Below, one piece after another: positions 1-9,100 of a stretch of 26,078 bases of DNA. The notes beneath the pieces were generated by a model. It saw only the letters and a program-made list of their open reading frames with translations, was not told where the DNA came from and searched no databases. The DNA comes from a virus. Location of the stretch: the IMG/VR virus record IMGVR_UViG_3300037247_001015, positions 1-26,078 of that record, one strand, 5' to 3'. The position numbers and the translations under genes were made by a program. How positions within the stretch are numbered: position 1 is the first letter of the stretch; each line of letters begins with the position of its first letter.

Positions 1-792
1 CGCAACGACAGGCGTTCCAAGGTGCCCATCCTCTTCGAGCGCACCTTCGAGGACGGTAACCGCTACGGCGGGGATATCACGTTCTGCCGCAAATGGCGGG
101 CCACCGGCGGCAAGGTCTTCGCTGCCTATGAAATGCGTTTAGGGCACACGGCCAAGACGATCATCACGGACAGCCTGGGGGCAGCTCTTAGGCGCCAGCG
201 GGGGAGCACGCTGCGGTATGTCGCGGATAAGATACGGCAGGGCAGTGAAGACATCGCGCTTCTGAGCGAGGCCCTCAGACACCTGGGGAACCCTTATGGG
301 GCGTCCGAAGACGTGTTGATTCTAGCGGTCTTGATGGCCCGTAAGGCGGACGGCCCGATCCTCGAGATCGGCAGCGGGCTTTCCACAATCCTGATGGCCG
401 CGGCGGTGCCGGAGCAGACGGTCTATTGCATCGAGCACGATCCGGGCTGGGCCGAACGACTGAAGTCCATGGCCTACTCGGCTGGTACGACCAATATCGC
501 GCTCTGCACGCAGCCTATCCGCGATGGCTGGTATGACCTGTCGGACATCGAATTGCCGTCGCGCTTTGCGCTCGCACTGGTCGATGGCCCGCCGCGCAAC
601 CTAGGCAGCCGCATGCCCTTCTACGAGCGCCTGGCTGGGTCTTGCGAGACCATCATCGCCGACGACGCGGATGATCCAGGCTACGCCGAGGCCATCCAGA
701 CATGGGCCAGCCAGAACGGCCGCATGGTCGATTTCGTGGACCAGCGCGCGGCCCTCATTCGATTGCAAGACGAGAAGGAGAAAGCAGCATGA
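1..792 (+). CDS. Glycosyltransferase-like / SAM methyltransferase fusion, 5'-truncated by window edge
   Basis: The frame is open from base 1, so the GTG at 22 is probably internal and the protein starts upstream. Residues below count from that GTG. About residues 14-50 (GGDITFCRKW, then MRLGHTAKT) look like the C-terminal tail of a family 2-type glycosyltransferase, where a [DE]..FC..W pattern and a later LGH are usual. From about residue 110 there is a class I SAM methyltransferase fold: glycine-rich motif I ILEIGSGLS (114-121), an acidic residue ending strand 2 in YCIEHDP (E138), and a DGPP motif at 188-191 typical of Methyltransf_24-like enzymes. It probably modifies a glycan or small acceptor rather than DNA, since no NPPY-type motif is present. 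It overlaps the next gene by ATGA. The methyltransferase half is confident; the glycosyltransferase half is a remnant judged by eye, and the acceptor is unknown. Confidence 0.75.
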   Translation, partial: RNDRRSKVPILFERTFEDGNRYGGDITFCRKWRATGGKVFAAYEMRLGHTAKTIITDSLGAALRRQRGSTLRYVADKIRQGSEDIALLSEALRHLGNPYGASEDVLILAVLMARKADGPILEIGSGLSTILMAAAVPEQTVYCIEHDPGWAERLKSMAYSAGTTNIALCTQPIRDGWYDLSDIELPSRFALALVDGPPRNLGSRMPFYERLAGSCETIIADDADDPGYAEAIQTWASQNGRMVDFVDQRAALIRLQDEKEKAA

Positions 793-1103
793 GCTACGTC
801 AGAAGGCGCTACCGCGTGGTGGACGGCAAGCTGAAGAAGGTCTGGAACGGCACGAACGAACCCGGCTGGTTCAAGGTCAAGGCCGATGCCTGGGCGGCGG
901 CGGCGGTACCGCAAGAGCCGCATCCCACGGCGCCAACGGAGAAGGTCGCCGAGGGCACACCCGCCGCCGACTACGAGACCTGGAAGGCGCCGCAGCTTCG
1001 CGCCGAGATCAAGGTCCGCACCGGCAAGGGTCCGAAAGTGGGCACCGAGTCAAGCAAGGTCGCGATGATCGAGAAATTGCGGGGCCTGGACGCTGCCGCA
1101 TGA
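789..1103 (+). CDS. Small protein with C-terminal SAP/HeH-like domain
   Basis: A 104-aa protein. The ATG at 789 overlaps the upstream stop (ATGA) and has a purine-rich ribosome binding site (GAGAAGGAGAAAG) just before it; longer in-frame starts inside the upstream gene lack this. The basic N-terminus (MSYVRRRYRVVDGKLKKVW) is followed by an Ala/Pro-rich linker. The C-terminal segment, about residues 60-100 (YETWKAPQLRAEIK, later SSKVAMIEKLR), has the pattern of a SAP/HeH-like helix-extended-helix motif, often a nucleic-acid-binding module in phage head-tail linker genes. It lies between the sugar/methyl-transferase gene and the adaptor gene and overlaps both by four bases, so it is probably part of the late structural operon. 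The SAP call rests on pattern only. Confidence 0.7.
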   Translation: MSYVRRRYRVVDGKLKKVWNGTNEPGWFKVKADAWAAAAVPQEPHPTAPTEKVAEGTPAADYETWKAPQLRAEIKVRTGKGPKVGTESSKVAMIEKLRGLDAAA

Positions 1104-1756
1104 GCGATCTCGGTACCATGATCGCGCGCATCAACGACGAGTTGGCGCTTCCGATGGTTGCGGCGCGCATCCCCAATGCCATCCAGGCGGCGATCCGCTA
1201 CTACGAGTCCGAGCGGCTCTGGTTTAACGAGGGGGAATCCACGGCCAGCACGGTAGCGAGTCAGCAGGCTTATGCCATGCCGACCGACTTCCTGGAGCCG
1301 GATGTGCTCACCATCACCTATACGACCGATAACATCCGCTTCACGCTCAAGCGGCGCCCCTGGTCGTGGATGCGCCTGCACCAGATCGATCCGGATACTA
1401 CCTCGCGCCCCCGTGATTGGTCGTACTACGCGGACCAGATCTGGCTCTATCCGATCCCGGATCAGGTCTACACGCTCACGATGTCGCATCTGAAACGCTT
1501 GGCGGCGCTCTCGGCCTTTGCCGATACCAACGAGTGGATGACACACGGCGAGGAACTGATTCGCACCCGTGCCGAGTGGGATCTGCTGTTCCATACGGCG
1601 AAAAACTACAAGGCCGCGGAGGCCTTGGAGCGGGCGGTCGAAAAAGCGCTCTCCAATCTGCGCGGCAAGTCGTCACAGAAGATTTCGACCGGAAAGCTGA
1701 GCTTCGACGACGGGCTCATGACGAGCCGCGGCAACTATCAGATTCTCTACCAATAA
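1100..1756 (+). CDS. Phage head-tail adaptor protein (SU10 adaptor-like)
   Basis: A 218-aa protein starting at ATG 1100 inside the ATGA overlap with the previous gene. The helical N-terminus (LGTMIARINDEL, then IPNAIQAAIRYYESERLWF) is followed by a beta-rich core with YAMPTDFLEPD and a C-terminal helical part containing EELIRTRAEWDLLF. This is the signature I know from SU10-type adaptor proteins, ring-forming proteins bound under the portal that connect head and tail in short-tailed phages. Length fits the family. No stem-loop separates it from the upstream genes, but a hairpin with a T-run lies about 65 bases after its stop, so a transcript may end there before the fibre cassette. A second protein of similar type is encoded at 9289-9915. 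Family call good; exact virion position inferred. Confidence 0.85.
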   Translation: MSDLGTMIARINDELALPMVAARIPNAIQAAIRYYESERLWFNEGESTASTVASQQAYAMPTDFLEPDVLTITYTTDNIRFTLKRRPWSWMRLHQIDPDTTSRPRDWSYYADQIWLYPIPDQVYTLTMSHLKRLAALSAFADTNEWMTHGEELIRTRAEWDLLFHTAKNYKAAEALERAVEKALSNLRGKSSQKISTGKLSFDDGLMTSRGNYQILYQ

Positions 1757-1820
1757 TTGGGAATGAGCTTGCGCCTCATCCAGGTCCGGGAATGTGACGG
1801 GCAGTGCTGCAAGTTCTCCC

Positions 1821-1850
1821 GCCCGGCCCTGGCCGTGAAGCGGGCCTTTT
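1821..1850 (+). terminator. Possible weak intrinsic terminator
   Basis: GCCCG (1821-1825) can pair with CGGGC (1841-1845), or alternatively GGCCC (1825-1829) with GGGCC (1842-1846); either is followed by TTTT (1847-1850). The stem is only 5 bp and the loop is long, so it is weak. It sits in the 113-base gap between the adaptor gene and the fibre cassette. No convincing promoter is visible in that gap. Confidence 0.35.
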
Positions 1851-1869
1851 CATGTCTGGAGATAAGCTG

Positions 1870-2031
1870 ATGCCTAAATTCGACCAGGATGCCGTAGACG
1901 AGGTTGTGCGGATTTTACAGCCGCAGATTGACGAGTTAAAGGCTCGGCCCGCTGGGAAGCAGCCAGTGAAATACGTTGTCATTTACAATGACGGCTCGAC
2001 TGATACCTTTGATCTCGTGCTTGTGGTTTAA
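1870..2031 (+). CDS. Small hypothetical protein at start of fibre cassette
   Basis: A 53-aa acidic protein. I chose ATG 1870 because GGAG (1858-1861) lies 8 bases upstream; in-frame starts at 1804 and 1852 would run through the terminator-like hairpin or lack a good ribosome binding site. The sequence begins MPKFDQDAVDEVVRILQPQI, then a Lys/Pro spacer and a beta-like end (VKYVVIYNDGSTDTFDLVLV). It is the first gene of the AT-richer block. I do not recognise a family. Its position just before a tailspike suggests a small fibre-associated or capping protein, but nothing in the sequence proves this. Confidence 0.6.
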   Translation: MPKFDQDAVDEVVRILQPQIDELKARPAGKQPVKYVVIYNDGSTDTFDLVLVV

Positions 2032-2037
2032 CGGGCT

Positions 2038-3900
2038 GTGCTCCCCATGCCGTCCATTATCACCGCAGAGACAACGGCCGGAGATACCACGTGGCATCTG
2101 CTGGACACGGCACATGCGGACTACGCGACTGCCATCACATTGATGACGACATGGCTATCAGAGACACACCCGACTGATCCGCTAATTCAACGTGCTGCTG
2201 GTGTGAACCGAGAGCTTGTGAAGGCTATTGGTCGAGGTGACGCTGACCGTGAAGGCACAGTCCTTGCGACTGAGGGCGAGGGGGATGTTCTTTTACAGCT
2301 TTATGATTTTGGCGAGCATGAATTGATGCGAGCGCTTCTCGGTCTGACCGGAGTGACGGTCCGGTATGTTCGCCCGAAGCAGGGATCAGATTACGGCGAT
2401 AACAGCGGCAAGTCCTATGGGGATGCTTTTAACGGTATCGAGAGCACGACATTTGCAGCGAGTGGGGTTTATTACCTCTGTGGTTTTCATATGCCTACCT
2501 GGACGAACACTTCTTCCATTGCTTTTAAGGGACTGCTTGCACTCAGTAGCGGTATCTCCAGTGCCCGCACCACATTACGCGGTGATTTGAAGCGTCATCC
2601 CGGAGTGATAGATAACGGCCACTTTGAGACATTTGCCACTTGGAGTGACGAGACGGGCGGGGTTTGGTCTGCGGAAATTCCTGTTGATTACGTGGGAAAT
2701 TATTGGTTCGAGAACCCTTCGTATAACAGTGTCGGGGTTCTTTTAACCAGGGCTTCCACACAGTCGGAGATGGAGAGCACGCCAGGCAGTCAGTGGTCGG
2801 ACAACTATAGCGGCTCCCAGGGGGGCGTGCAGACGATCTACATCCATACCACGGACGGCCTTACCCCGTCTGCCCGTATCGTATGGCCGTTGTGGGGCTA
2901 CCGGATCGACTACAGGAATCTCTCTCACATCGACATTATCGGCCTTGAGTGGCGTCACTGGAATCCGAATTGGGGTAATGTCACCACGGATACCGATGAG
3001 ACGGTAACGGATGCTAGTTGGATCGACAGCACCTTCATCTGGTCCCCGCGCCTGAGAATGTTCGATATCGTAAAAGGATCGCAGAATTTACTCTGGGACA
3101 ATTGTGAGATTGCTTATTCCGGCAACGGGATTTATCTCGTTTCTACAACGTCGAACATGAACATTGTTGATAATTTTACGGTGAGGAACTGTCGTCTGCA
3201 CGATTTCAGCAATGCCATAAAGGGCAACCTATTACAGCATGATAGTCATTGCGTGGGCTGTCAAGGTGGCACGAATGGTGTGATCTCGGGTAATAGGATG
3301 TGGAACTCGGACGTTCCTATGGACCTTTATGTTTTCAGGGAAACTGGGCCAGATTGGCACCAAGCCCAGAACAACATCCTCATTGAGGATAATGTGATCT
3401 TTGGCCCCCACGGCGAGAGCATCTTTCCCAACAGTGTGGGGATCAAGATGGAAGGGGACAACGACTATATCGGAGAAACGCCCGGGATGGATCAAAACAT
3501 CACGGTCCAGAATAATCGCGTCTTTGGTGGTTTTGACTGGGGGATGCAGAACACGCGAGATGGACAGATTAAGTTTTTGAACAACGATGTCAGGGATTGT
3601 GACGTGGGCTTCCGTTCCGACAAGGACTATACGGAAGACACCAAGCGATATGGCTCAAGCTGCACGCTGGACGGAAACTTTTTCAGTGATTGCGATAAGT
3701 TTATCAAGAACCAGACGGCGGCTTCTGAATCCGATCCCGGATCGAAGATTGTAAGCGATAACAACACTTTTGAGTTGCGCGACGATCAATCTGCCTCGGA
3801 TTTGCTTTTTGAGTGGAAGGCGGCTGACCAGAGCTTTGCTACCTGGAAGGCAAATTCGCATACGGGGGCGATCTTCGATCCCAACTCGGTGATGTCGTAA
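2038..3900 (+). CDS. Tailspike / pectate-lyase-like beta-helix protein
   Basis: About 620 aa from GTG 2038; ATG 2047 three codons later is an equally possible start. The first roughly 105 residues look like a helical virion-attachment part. From about residue 110, VRYVRPKQGSDYGDNSGKSY and DAFNGIES match the entry to right-handed parallel beta-helix tailspikes of the pectate-lyase-like superfamily. The middle carries repeated short NN/ND turn motifs (WDNCEIAYSGNGIYL, FTVRNCRLHDFSNAIKGN, ILIEDNVIFGPHG, ITVQNNRVFGG, IKFLNNDVRDCDVGF), the usual ladder of a beta-solenoid. Such proteins bind and often cleave capsule, LPS or exopolysaccharide. Catalytic residues cannot be named from sequence alone. 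Base composition is more AT-rich than the structural backbone, consistent with exchange of host-range genes. The next gene starts at the last base of its stop (TAATG). Confidence 0.8.
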   Translation: MLPMPSIITAETTAGDTTWHLLDTAHADYATAITLMTTWLSETHPTDPLIQRAAGVNRELVKAIGRGDADREGTVLATEGEGDVLLQLYDFGEHELMRALLGLTGVTVRYVRPKQGSDYGDNSGKSYGDAFNGIESTTFAASGVYYLCGFHMPTWTNTSSIAFKGLLALSSGISSARTTLRGDLKRHPGVIDNGHFETFATWSDETGGVWSAEIPVDYVGNYWFENPSYNSVGVLLTRASTQSEMESTPGSQWSDNYSGSQGGVQTIYIHTTDGLTPSARIVWPLWGYRIDYRNLSHIDIIGLEWRHWNPNWGNVTTDTDETVTDASWIDSTFIWSPRLRMFDIVKGSQNLLWDNCEIAYSGNGIYLVSTTSNMNIVDNFTVRNCRLHDFSNAIKGNLLQHDSHCVGCQGGTNGVISGNRMWNSDVPMDLYVFRETGPDWHQAQNNILIEDNVIFGPHGESIFPNSVGIKMEGDNDYIGETPGMDQNITVQNNRVFGGFDWGMQNTRDGQIKFLNNDVRDCDVGFRSDKDYTEDTKRYGSSCTLDGNFFSDCDKFIKNQTAASESDPGSKIVSDNNTFELRDDQSASDLLFEWKAADQSFATWKANSHTGAIFDPNSVMS

Positions 3901-4151
3901 TGGCGACGATAACCTTTTCCCTTAGTTCAACTTGCGCTGGAACGAACCATTATGACGTGACGGTTCATCTTGGCGCGCAGTCGACTACGTTTTCAGTCTC
4001 GCATAAGAACGACTTCGAGCCCATGACTGGCGCGGAAAAGAAGCAATTCGCGAAGGATTTAGTACGGTTTCTTGTCGGGGAGTTGGTGGACCGTGGTGTA
4101 ACGAACGTAAGAACAAAACTGGCAGCGGCTTCGCTGACGTTGGAGATTTAG
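3900..4151 (+). CDS. Small fibre-cassette protein, unknown
   Basis: 83 aa, starting at ATG 3900, which shares its first base with the preceding TAA stop. It has a beta-like, Ser/Thr-rich first half (ATITFSLSST, YDVTVHLGAQSTTFSVS) and a helical second half (EKKQFAKDLVRFLVGELVDR). No known domain recognised. Translational coupling to the tailspike and lack of spacing to the next structural gene (start 4152) argue for a partner of fibre assembly or a small decoration protein. Confidence 0.65.
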   Translation: MATITFSLSSTCAGTNHYDVTVHLGAQSTTFSVSHKNDFEPMTGAEKKQFAKDLVRFLVGELVDRGVTNVRTKLAAASLTLEI

Positions 4152-5198
4152 ATGGCGTTTCAGGTCATACCTGGTGGAATGTACCTACCCATGATTAGTC
4201 GTGTTGCTTCTCAGTCGTTGCAAAACTTTCTTCTTGACGCGGCGAGTGAAAAGGCAGCAGGGGTCTTCCAGGCGCCAAAAGACGGAACCATTAACAAAGT
4301 TGGGTTTCTAGCGAGGACGGTAACGACCGGAGATACTGTGGACGTGCGTTTGGAGACCGTCAGCGACGCGAATGGAGACCCTACGGGCACGCTCTTAGAT
4401 ACGAACACCAACGCCTCTCAAGTCATTGGCAGTGGCGATGATAATACTTGGTTCCTAACAACACTTACTGCGGGGGCGGCAGTTAGCAAGGGAGATAAGA
4501 TTGCGGTCGTGATCGTGAACGGGGCCGCACCAGGCGACTTGAATATTGGCGTGATCAGTGCGGGCAACCAGAATTTTCCTTACCCTGATCATTTTACGGC
4601 CGCCTGGGCAAAGAATAATGGACGGAGCCCCGTATTTGCGCTCGAATATTCTGACGGAAGTTACGCGATTGCCGATGGGGTTTTCCCTGTTTCGGCAAAA
4701 TCCAACGAGACTCTTGCATCAAATACTACGCCGGACGAGAGGGGCCTTAAATTCAAACTTCCTATTCCGTTTCGCGTGACGAAGTGCTGGTTCGAGATTG
4801 ATCCGAACGATAATTTCGATGTGGTGCTTTACGACAGCGATGACTCGGTTCTGGAAACATATAGTTTTGACAAGGATATTTCAGCGACCAGCAATATTAT
4901 AACTACTCGTATAACATTTGCGTCCCCGCACGAACTTCTCGAGGATACTTTTTATCGTATCACCATCAAGCCAAGTACGACGACCTTGGTTACATTGGGT
5001 GAGTTTGATGTTGACACTGCCGCGATCATGGACTCGTTTGATGGTGGTCAAGATTTTCATCATACCTCGCGTACCGATGGTGGGGCTTGGACCGATACCA
5101 CAACCAAGCGTCCCCTTATGGGACTGTTAATTGACGCTTTCGATGATGGCGTAGGTGGCGGCGCAGCTAGCATTCTCTCAGGAGGGTTTGGGCTATGA
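4152..5198 (+). CDS. Beta-rich virion/fibre structural protein
   Basis: 348 aa, starting directly after the preceding TAG. The sequence is almost entirely short beta-strand-like segments rich in T, S, D, N and G. Residues about 20-150 read like a jelly-roll or carbohydrate-binding type sandwich (VGFLARTVTTGDTVDVRLET, then WFLTTLTAGAAVSKGDKIAV), and a second similar half follows (FRVTKCWFEIDPNDNFDVVL to FYRITIKPS). The C-terminus is Gly-rich (GVGGGAASILSGGFGL), a common ending in phage fibre and hinge proteins. It sits between tailspike and long fibre and overlaps the latter by ATGA. The exact role (fibre shaft, receptor binding or decoration) cannot be read from the sequence. Confidence 0.65.
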   Translation: MAFQVIPGGMYLPMISRVASQSLQNFLLDAASEKAAGVFQAPKDGTINKVGFLARTVTTGDTVDVRLETVSDANGDPTGTLLDTNTNASQVIGSGDDNTWFLTTLTAGAAVSKGDKIAVVIVNGAAPGDLNIGVISAGNQNFPYPDHFTAAWAKNNGRSPVFALEYSDGSYAIADGVFPVSAKSNETLASNTTPDERGLKFKLPIPFRVTKCWFEIDPNDNFDVVLYDSDDSVLETYSFDKDISATSNIITTRITFASPHELLEDTFYRITIKPSTTTLVTLGEFDVDTAAIMDSFDGGQDFHHTSRTDGGAWTDTTTKRPLMGLLIDAFDDGVGGGAASILSGGFGL

Positions 5199-8100
5199 AA
5201 ATTCCGGCTGGGTCTACAGACGTCTCGCTTTTCGTGTACTTCGTTGATGACGTGGGTGGCACCAATCCCGGTGAGCCAACAACGGGGCTGTTATTCAGTG
5301 ATATAGAGACAGGCGGGTCAGCCTCATATGCTCGACAAGGCGCGGCACGGGTAGATTTGGAGCTGATAACCCTTGCATCGGCTAGTGCTGCCCATGCAGA
5401 CGGTGGATTTATTCTTTTAGACAACACGAGTATGCCGGGAGTATATCGTGTCGATTATCCCGATGCTGCTTTCGTCGTTGGTGTTGAAATGGCGGTGATC
5501 CAACTCGTAGCGGCGTCTGCCAAAAATACAATAATGCGGCCTTTATGGATAGACCTTGAAACTGTTCAAGCTGATTTAGACAATGCTACGGACGGTCTCG
5601 GAGCGCTGAAAGCGCTGATTGATGCAATCCCGACCACGGCAATGCGGGGCACGGACAATGCGTTGCTTGCAGCGTCTATCAACCTTACAGGTGGCGCGGT
5701 CGATACGGTTACGACGCTCACCGGCAAGCAGGGCTTCAACGCCATGGTCGATACCACGGTGGCGACGGTTAACAGTCAGACCGACTTTGACTTGACGGCT
5801 GGTTCCGGCGACGACGACGCTTACAACGATGCAGTGGTTGTATTTGAGGATGCAGACGGCGATCAGTCCTTCCGGCGCGTCACAAATTACACTGCGGCCA
5901 GCAACAATATAGTGATTGACGCGGCCCCTGATTTTACCGTGGTCGCCACAGACCCGGTTCGTATCTATCCGGCGGCAGTGACTCCCACGGCTGCGGTGAT
6001 TGCTGATGCGATTTGGGACGAGGCAACAGCGGATCATATTACGGTTGGCACTTTCGGTCAGCGTCTTTCGACGCTTGAAAGCGGCACGGCGGTAGCGGCC
6101 ACAGCGAGCACGATCACGCTTGACGCCGGATCGTCCGAACTAGCGGACTTCTACAACGACACGCTCATCGTAATCACTGCGGGCACTGGCGCGGGACAGG
6201 CACGTTTCATCAGCGACTACGCTGTGACCACCAATGTGGCGACAGTGAATTCTAACTGGATCACCACACCCTCGACCGATAGCGTCTATTATATTATTCC
6301 GTTCGGTTCGATCCCCGGTGCGAGCGCGCCTACCGCTGCACAGGTGGCCGATGCTGTTCATGATGAGGCTCTGGCCGATCATCAAATTCAGGGCTCGGCT
6401 GGCGCGGCAGTCACAATGACTGCCTATCTTGGTCCGCAAGGGCCGGGTGTTTACCTTGACGATGGCGTGGCGAACACAGGGACGACGCTCGGTGACGATG
6501 GGACGCGCGAGAAACCTGTCAGTACGATTGCGGCGGCGACTACTATTGCATCGGGTCTTGGGGTCCAGTTAATCTATTTGGTCAACGATACCGTGACCAC
6601 ACTGGCTCAGACCTATGAGGGGTGGGTTTTTGTTGGTCTCGGTCTCAGTAATAAAATTACGCTGGGCTCGCAGGATGTAGACAATTCAGAGTTCTGTAAT
6701 CTTATTCTGACCGGAACGCAGGGCGGCACTGGCCAACTGTACGCACATCACTGTTCGCTGACTGCGCTTGTTTCTGCTGAACTTATTGCAATGAGTTGCT
6801 GGCTAACCGGGAACAACACACTTCGCGCCGCGACCACTCACATATTCAAAGATTGTTGCAGTGCTGTAGCGGGAGATGCAACGCCTGATCTAACTTTCCC
6901 CGGCTCGGGAACGACGGAAGTGAATTTCCGTCATTATTCTGGTGGGCTAACGGTAAAAAGCGGAACTACTAATGACACTATATCTTTTGAGGGCAACGGC
7001 CAACTTATCGTTGATGCATCCTGTACTAGTCTTACTGTCCGGCCGCGCGGCAACTTCAAGCTTACGGACAACGGCACGACCACTGATATTGAATTAGAGG
7101 CTGTGCCCAACCTGACGAATATCAAAGCCGAGTTTGATACGGCATTAGCAGACATCAATTTAGATCATTTCATGAAAGTTGCGGTTACCGATAGCGACGT
7201 AGTAGACGATAGCGCTTTGGCCAAGCTGGCGGATGCCGGAGCTACGGCAGATTGGTCAAACTACCGCAACGAAGAAGATAGCCAACGGGCCATTAGTGAA
7301 AAGGTTGGTGCGATTGGCACCGTAACCGGCAGTGGTTTTCCTTATGCCGTCGATGGCGACAATACGCTCCGCGACACGATAGACAACGCTGCGGCCGTGG
7401 ATAAGGGTGGCGGGTTGGTTGGCATCCCGGTCACCGGGCATGGTTTTGTTGCCGGTAAAGAAATCACGATTGCCGGGTCAACAAACTATAACAACGCTTA
7501 CGCAATTGTCAGTCAGACCACGAACGAGGTCGTGATTACCGAGACCTATGCTGCCGAAACGTTTGGCGGTAGCGAAACAATTGTTTCGTCCATTGAAGGG
7601 GTCGTGTTTGTTGGCACTCAAACCCTGACATTTGCCGCGACCGAAGCTGAAGACGGCGCTACGCACGATATTCTGCACGATAATAACGTGATTGATATTG
7701 TGTACTCAATTTCCATTGACGGTGGGCAACGCGCCACTGACATCGAGCTTAAGGGCTTTGTAAATAGCGCCAATGACAACATTTTAGTTCAGGCTTTTGA
7801 TTTTGCTGGCTCTGATTGGGAAACTCGCGGGACATTAGTTGGGCAGGGAGGATCGTCCAATAAGACGGTGGCCGTAAAGGCGTTGGCAAAACACACTGGG
7901 ACGGGTGCAAATCTTGGCCAAATATACGTCCGATTAATTACCGAGGCCGGCTCGTCATCCCCGACGCTAAAGACAGACGAATTGTTCGTTGATGCCAGCG
8001 GGATCGGACAGTCTGTTGGTTATGCGTTAGGCAGAATATGGGCCAACACTCTCAGTGGTGTGGCAGGAACAGTGCCCTTCACGCACGGTGTAGGAGATAA

Positions 8101-9100
8101 CCCCTCTTTGCTTTGGGCGGACGTGCTGACTTTATCGGCATCCGTAGGGCTTACCGATTTTCACATCATTAATGGGTCTACTATTCAACTCACTGGTAAC
8201 AGCGACAATTTCTCACTGTTCGGGAATAACTGGACGCTTGATCTAAACGGTCAATCGGTGGACGGCGCACATTTTGAAGGCGCTACCGTAAGCGGCACTT
8301 TCACAGGCACACCTGAATTTGATGACTGCACCATTGGGTCTATTACTGGGCCGTCCGCTGATCTCCATGATTGCGGCCTAGATGGTACCATCACCGCCAA
8401 CGCCGCGGGCAGTTGGGTAGCCCACCACTGCTACTCGGCCATTGCTGGTGCCACGACCCCGATCTTCGACTACGGCACAGACGCTGCGGTCAACTCCAAT
8501 GTCACGCTTGGGGATTATCGAAACGGTATCGAATTCCGCAACCTGAACAATGCAGGCACGGATCTGCTTAGTCTGTCCGGCACGGGGCAGGTTATCTATG
8601 CGGCCTCGTGTAGCGGGACCGTTAACCAGCGTGGCGAATGGAAGGTCACAAACACGGGCGGTGTGACGATCACCGAGGACGATAACACGGCAAACATCGC
8701 GGGTATCCTGGCCGATACTGACAATATCCAGACGCGGCTCCCGGCGGCACTCGTTGGGGGGGCGATGGATTCAAACGTGAGTGCCTTGCAGGCCAATGTC
8801 ATAACGGCAGCAGTAATCGCCGCAGCGGCTTTGAATGGCAAGGGCGATTGGAACATCGGTAAGACCGGGTACGCGCTGAGCGCGGCGGGCGTTGATGCGA
8901 TCCTGGACGAGACTTACGAGGGCACCACAACGTTCCGCCAATTCCTGCGCCTCGCGGCGGCCCCGCTCTTCGGCATACTCGCCGGAGCGGCGACCACGAC
9001 CGTGACCATCCGTGACGAGGCGGACAGCAAGGATCGGATCACGGCGACCGTTGACAGTTCCGGTAACCGCACGGCCGTCACCCTCGACAAGACGGCCTGA
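5195..9100 (+). CDS. Large modular tail fibre protein with duplicated domains
   Basis: 1301 aa; ATG 5195 overlaps the prior stop. Visible modules: an N-terminal beta domain (1-110); two related repeats of about 65 residues (about 190-255 and 300-370) with the pattern [FI].L.AG....[AF]YND.[VL].V; two linker repeats, ADAIWDEATADH (about 270) and ADAVHDEALADH (about 385); two beta-solenoid-like domains (about 413-636 and 957-1165) sharing HHC, AIAG/AVAG, GTGQVIYAASC/GNGQLIVDASC and RGEWKVT/RGNFKLT; and a C-terminal tail with AILDETYEGTTTFRQFLRL plus a beta hairpin ending TAVTLDKTA. Cysteines recur within the solenoids. This architecture fits a long trimeric fibre built by duplication. Most of the gene is AT-rich, but the last roughly 700 bases return to the GC-rich backbone style, suggesting a conserved attachment end joined to an exchanged shaft. 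Confidence 0.8.
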   Translation: MKIPAGSTDVSLFVYFVDDVGGTNPGEPTTGLLFSDIETGGSASYARQGAARVDLELITLASASAAHADGGFILLDNTSMPGVYRVDYPDAAFVVGVEMAVIQLVAASAKNTIMRPLWIDLETVQADLDNATDGLGALKALIDAIPTTAMRGTDNALLAASINLTGGAVDTVTTLTGKQGFNAMVDTTVATVNSQTDFDLTAGSGDDDAYNDAVVVFEDADGDQSFRRVTNYTAASNNIVIDAAPDFTVVATDPVRIYPAAVTPTAAVIADAIWDEATADHITVGTFGQRLSTLESGTAVAATASTITLDAGSSELADFYNDTLIVITAGTGAGQARFISDYAVTTNVATVNSNWITTPSTDSVYYIIPFGSIPGASAPTAAQVADAVHDEALADHQIQGSAGAAVTMTAYLGPQGPGVYLDDGVANTGTTLGDDGTREKPVSTIAAATTIASGLGVQLIYLVNDTVTTLAQTYEGWVFVGLGLSNKITLGSQDVDNSEFCNLILTGTQGGTGQLYAHHCSLTALVSAELIAMSCWLTGNNTLRAATTHIFKDCCSAVAGDATPDLTFPGSGTTEVNFRHYSGGLTVKSGTTNDTISFEGNGQLIVDASCTSLTVRPRGNFKLTDNGTTTDIELEAVPNLTNIKAEFDTALADINLDHFMKVAVTDSDVVDDSALAKLADAGATADWSNYRNEEDSQRAISEKVGAIGTVTGSGFPYAVDGDNTLRDTIDNAAAVDKGGGLVGIPVTGHGFVAGKEITIAGSTNYNNAYAIVSQTTNEVVITETYAAETFGGSETIVSSIEGVVFVGTQTLTFAATEAEDGATHDILHDNNVIDIVYSISIDGGQRATDIELKGFVNSANDNILVQAFDFAGSDWETRGTLVGQGGSSNKTVAVKALAKHTGTGANLGQIYVRLITEAGSSSPTLKTDELFVDASGIGQSVGYALGRIWANTLSGVAGTVPFTHGVGDNPSLLWADVLTLSASVGLTDFHIINGSTIQLTGNSDNFSLFGNNWTLDLNGQSVDGAHFEGATVSGTFTGTPEFDDCTIGSITGPSADLHDCGLDGTITANAAGSWVAHHCYSAIAGATTPIFDYGTDAAVNSNVTLGDYRNGIEFRNLNNAGTDLLSLSGTGQVIYAASCSGTVNQRGEWKVTNTGGVTITEDDNTANIAGILADTDNIQTRLPAALVGGAMDSNVSALQANVITAAVIAAAALNGKGDWNIGKTGYALSAAGVDAILDETYEGTTTFRQFLRLAAAPLFGILAGAATTTVTIRDEADSKDRITATVDSSGNRTAVTLDKTA

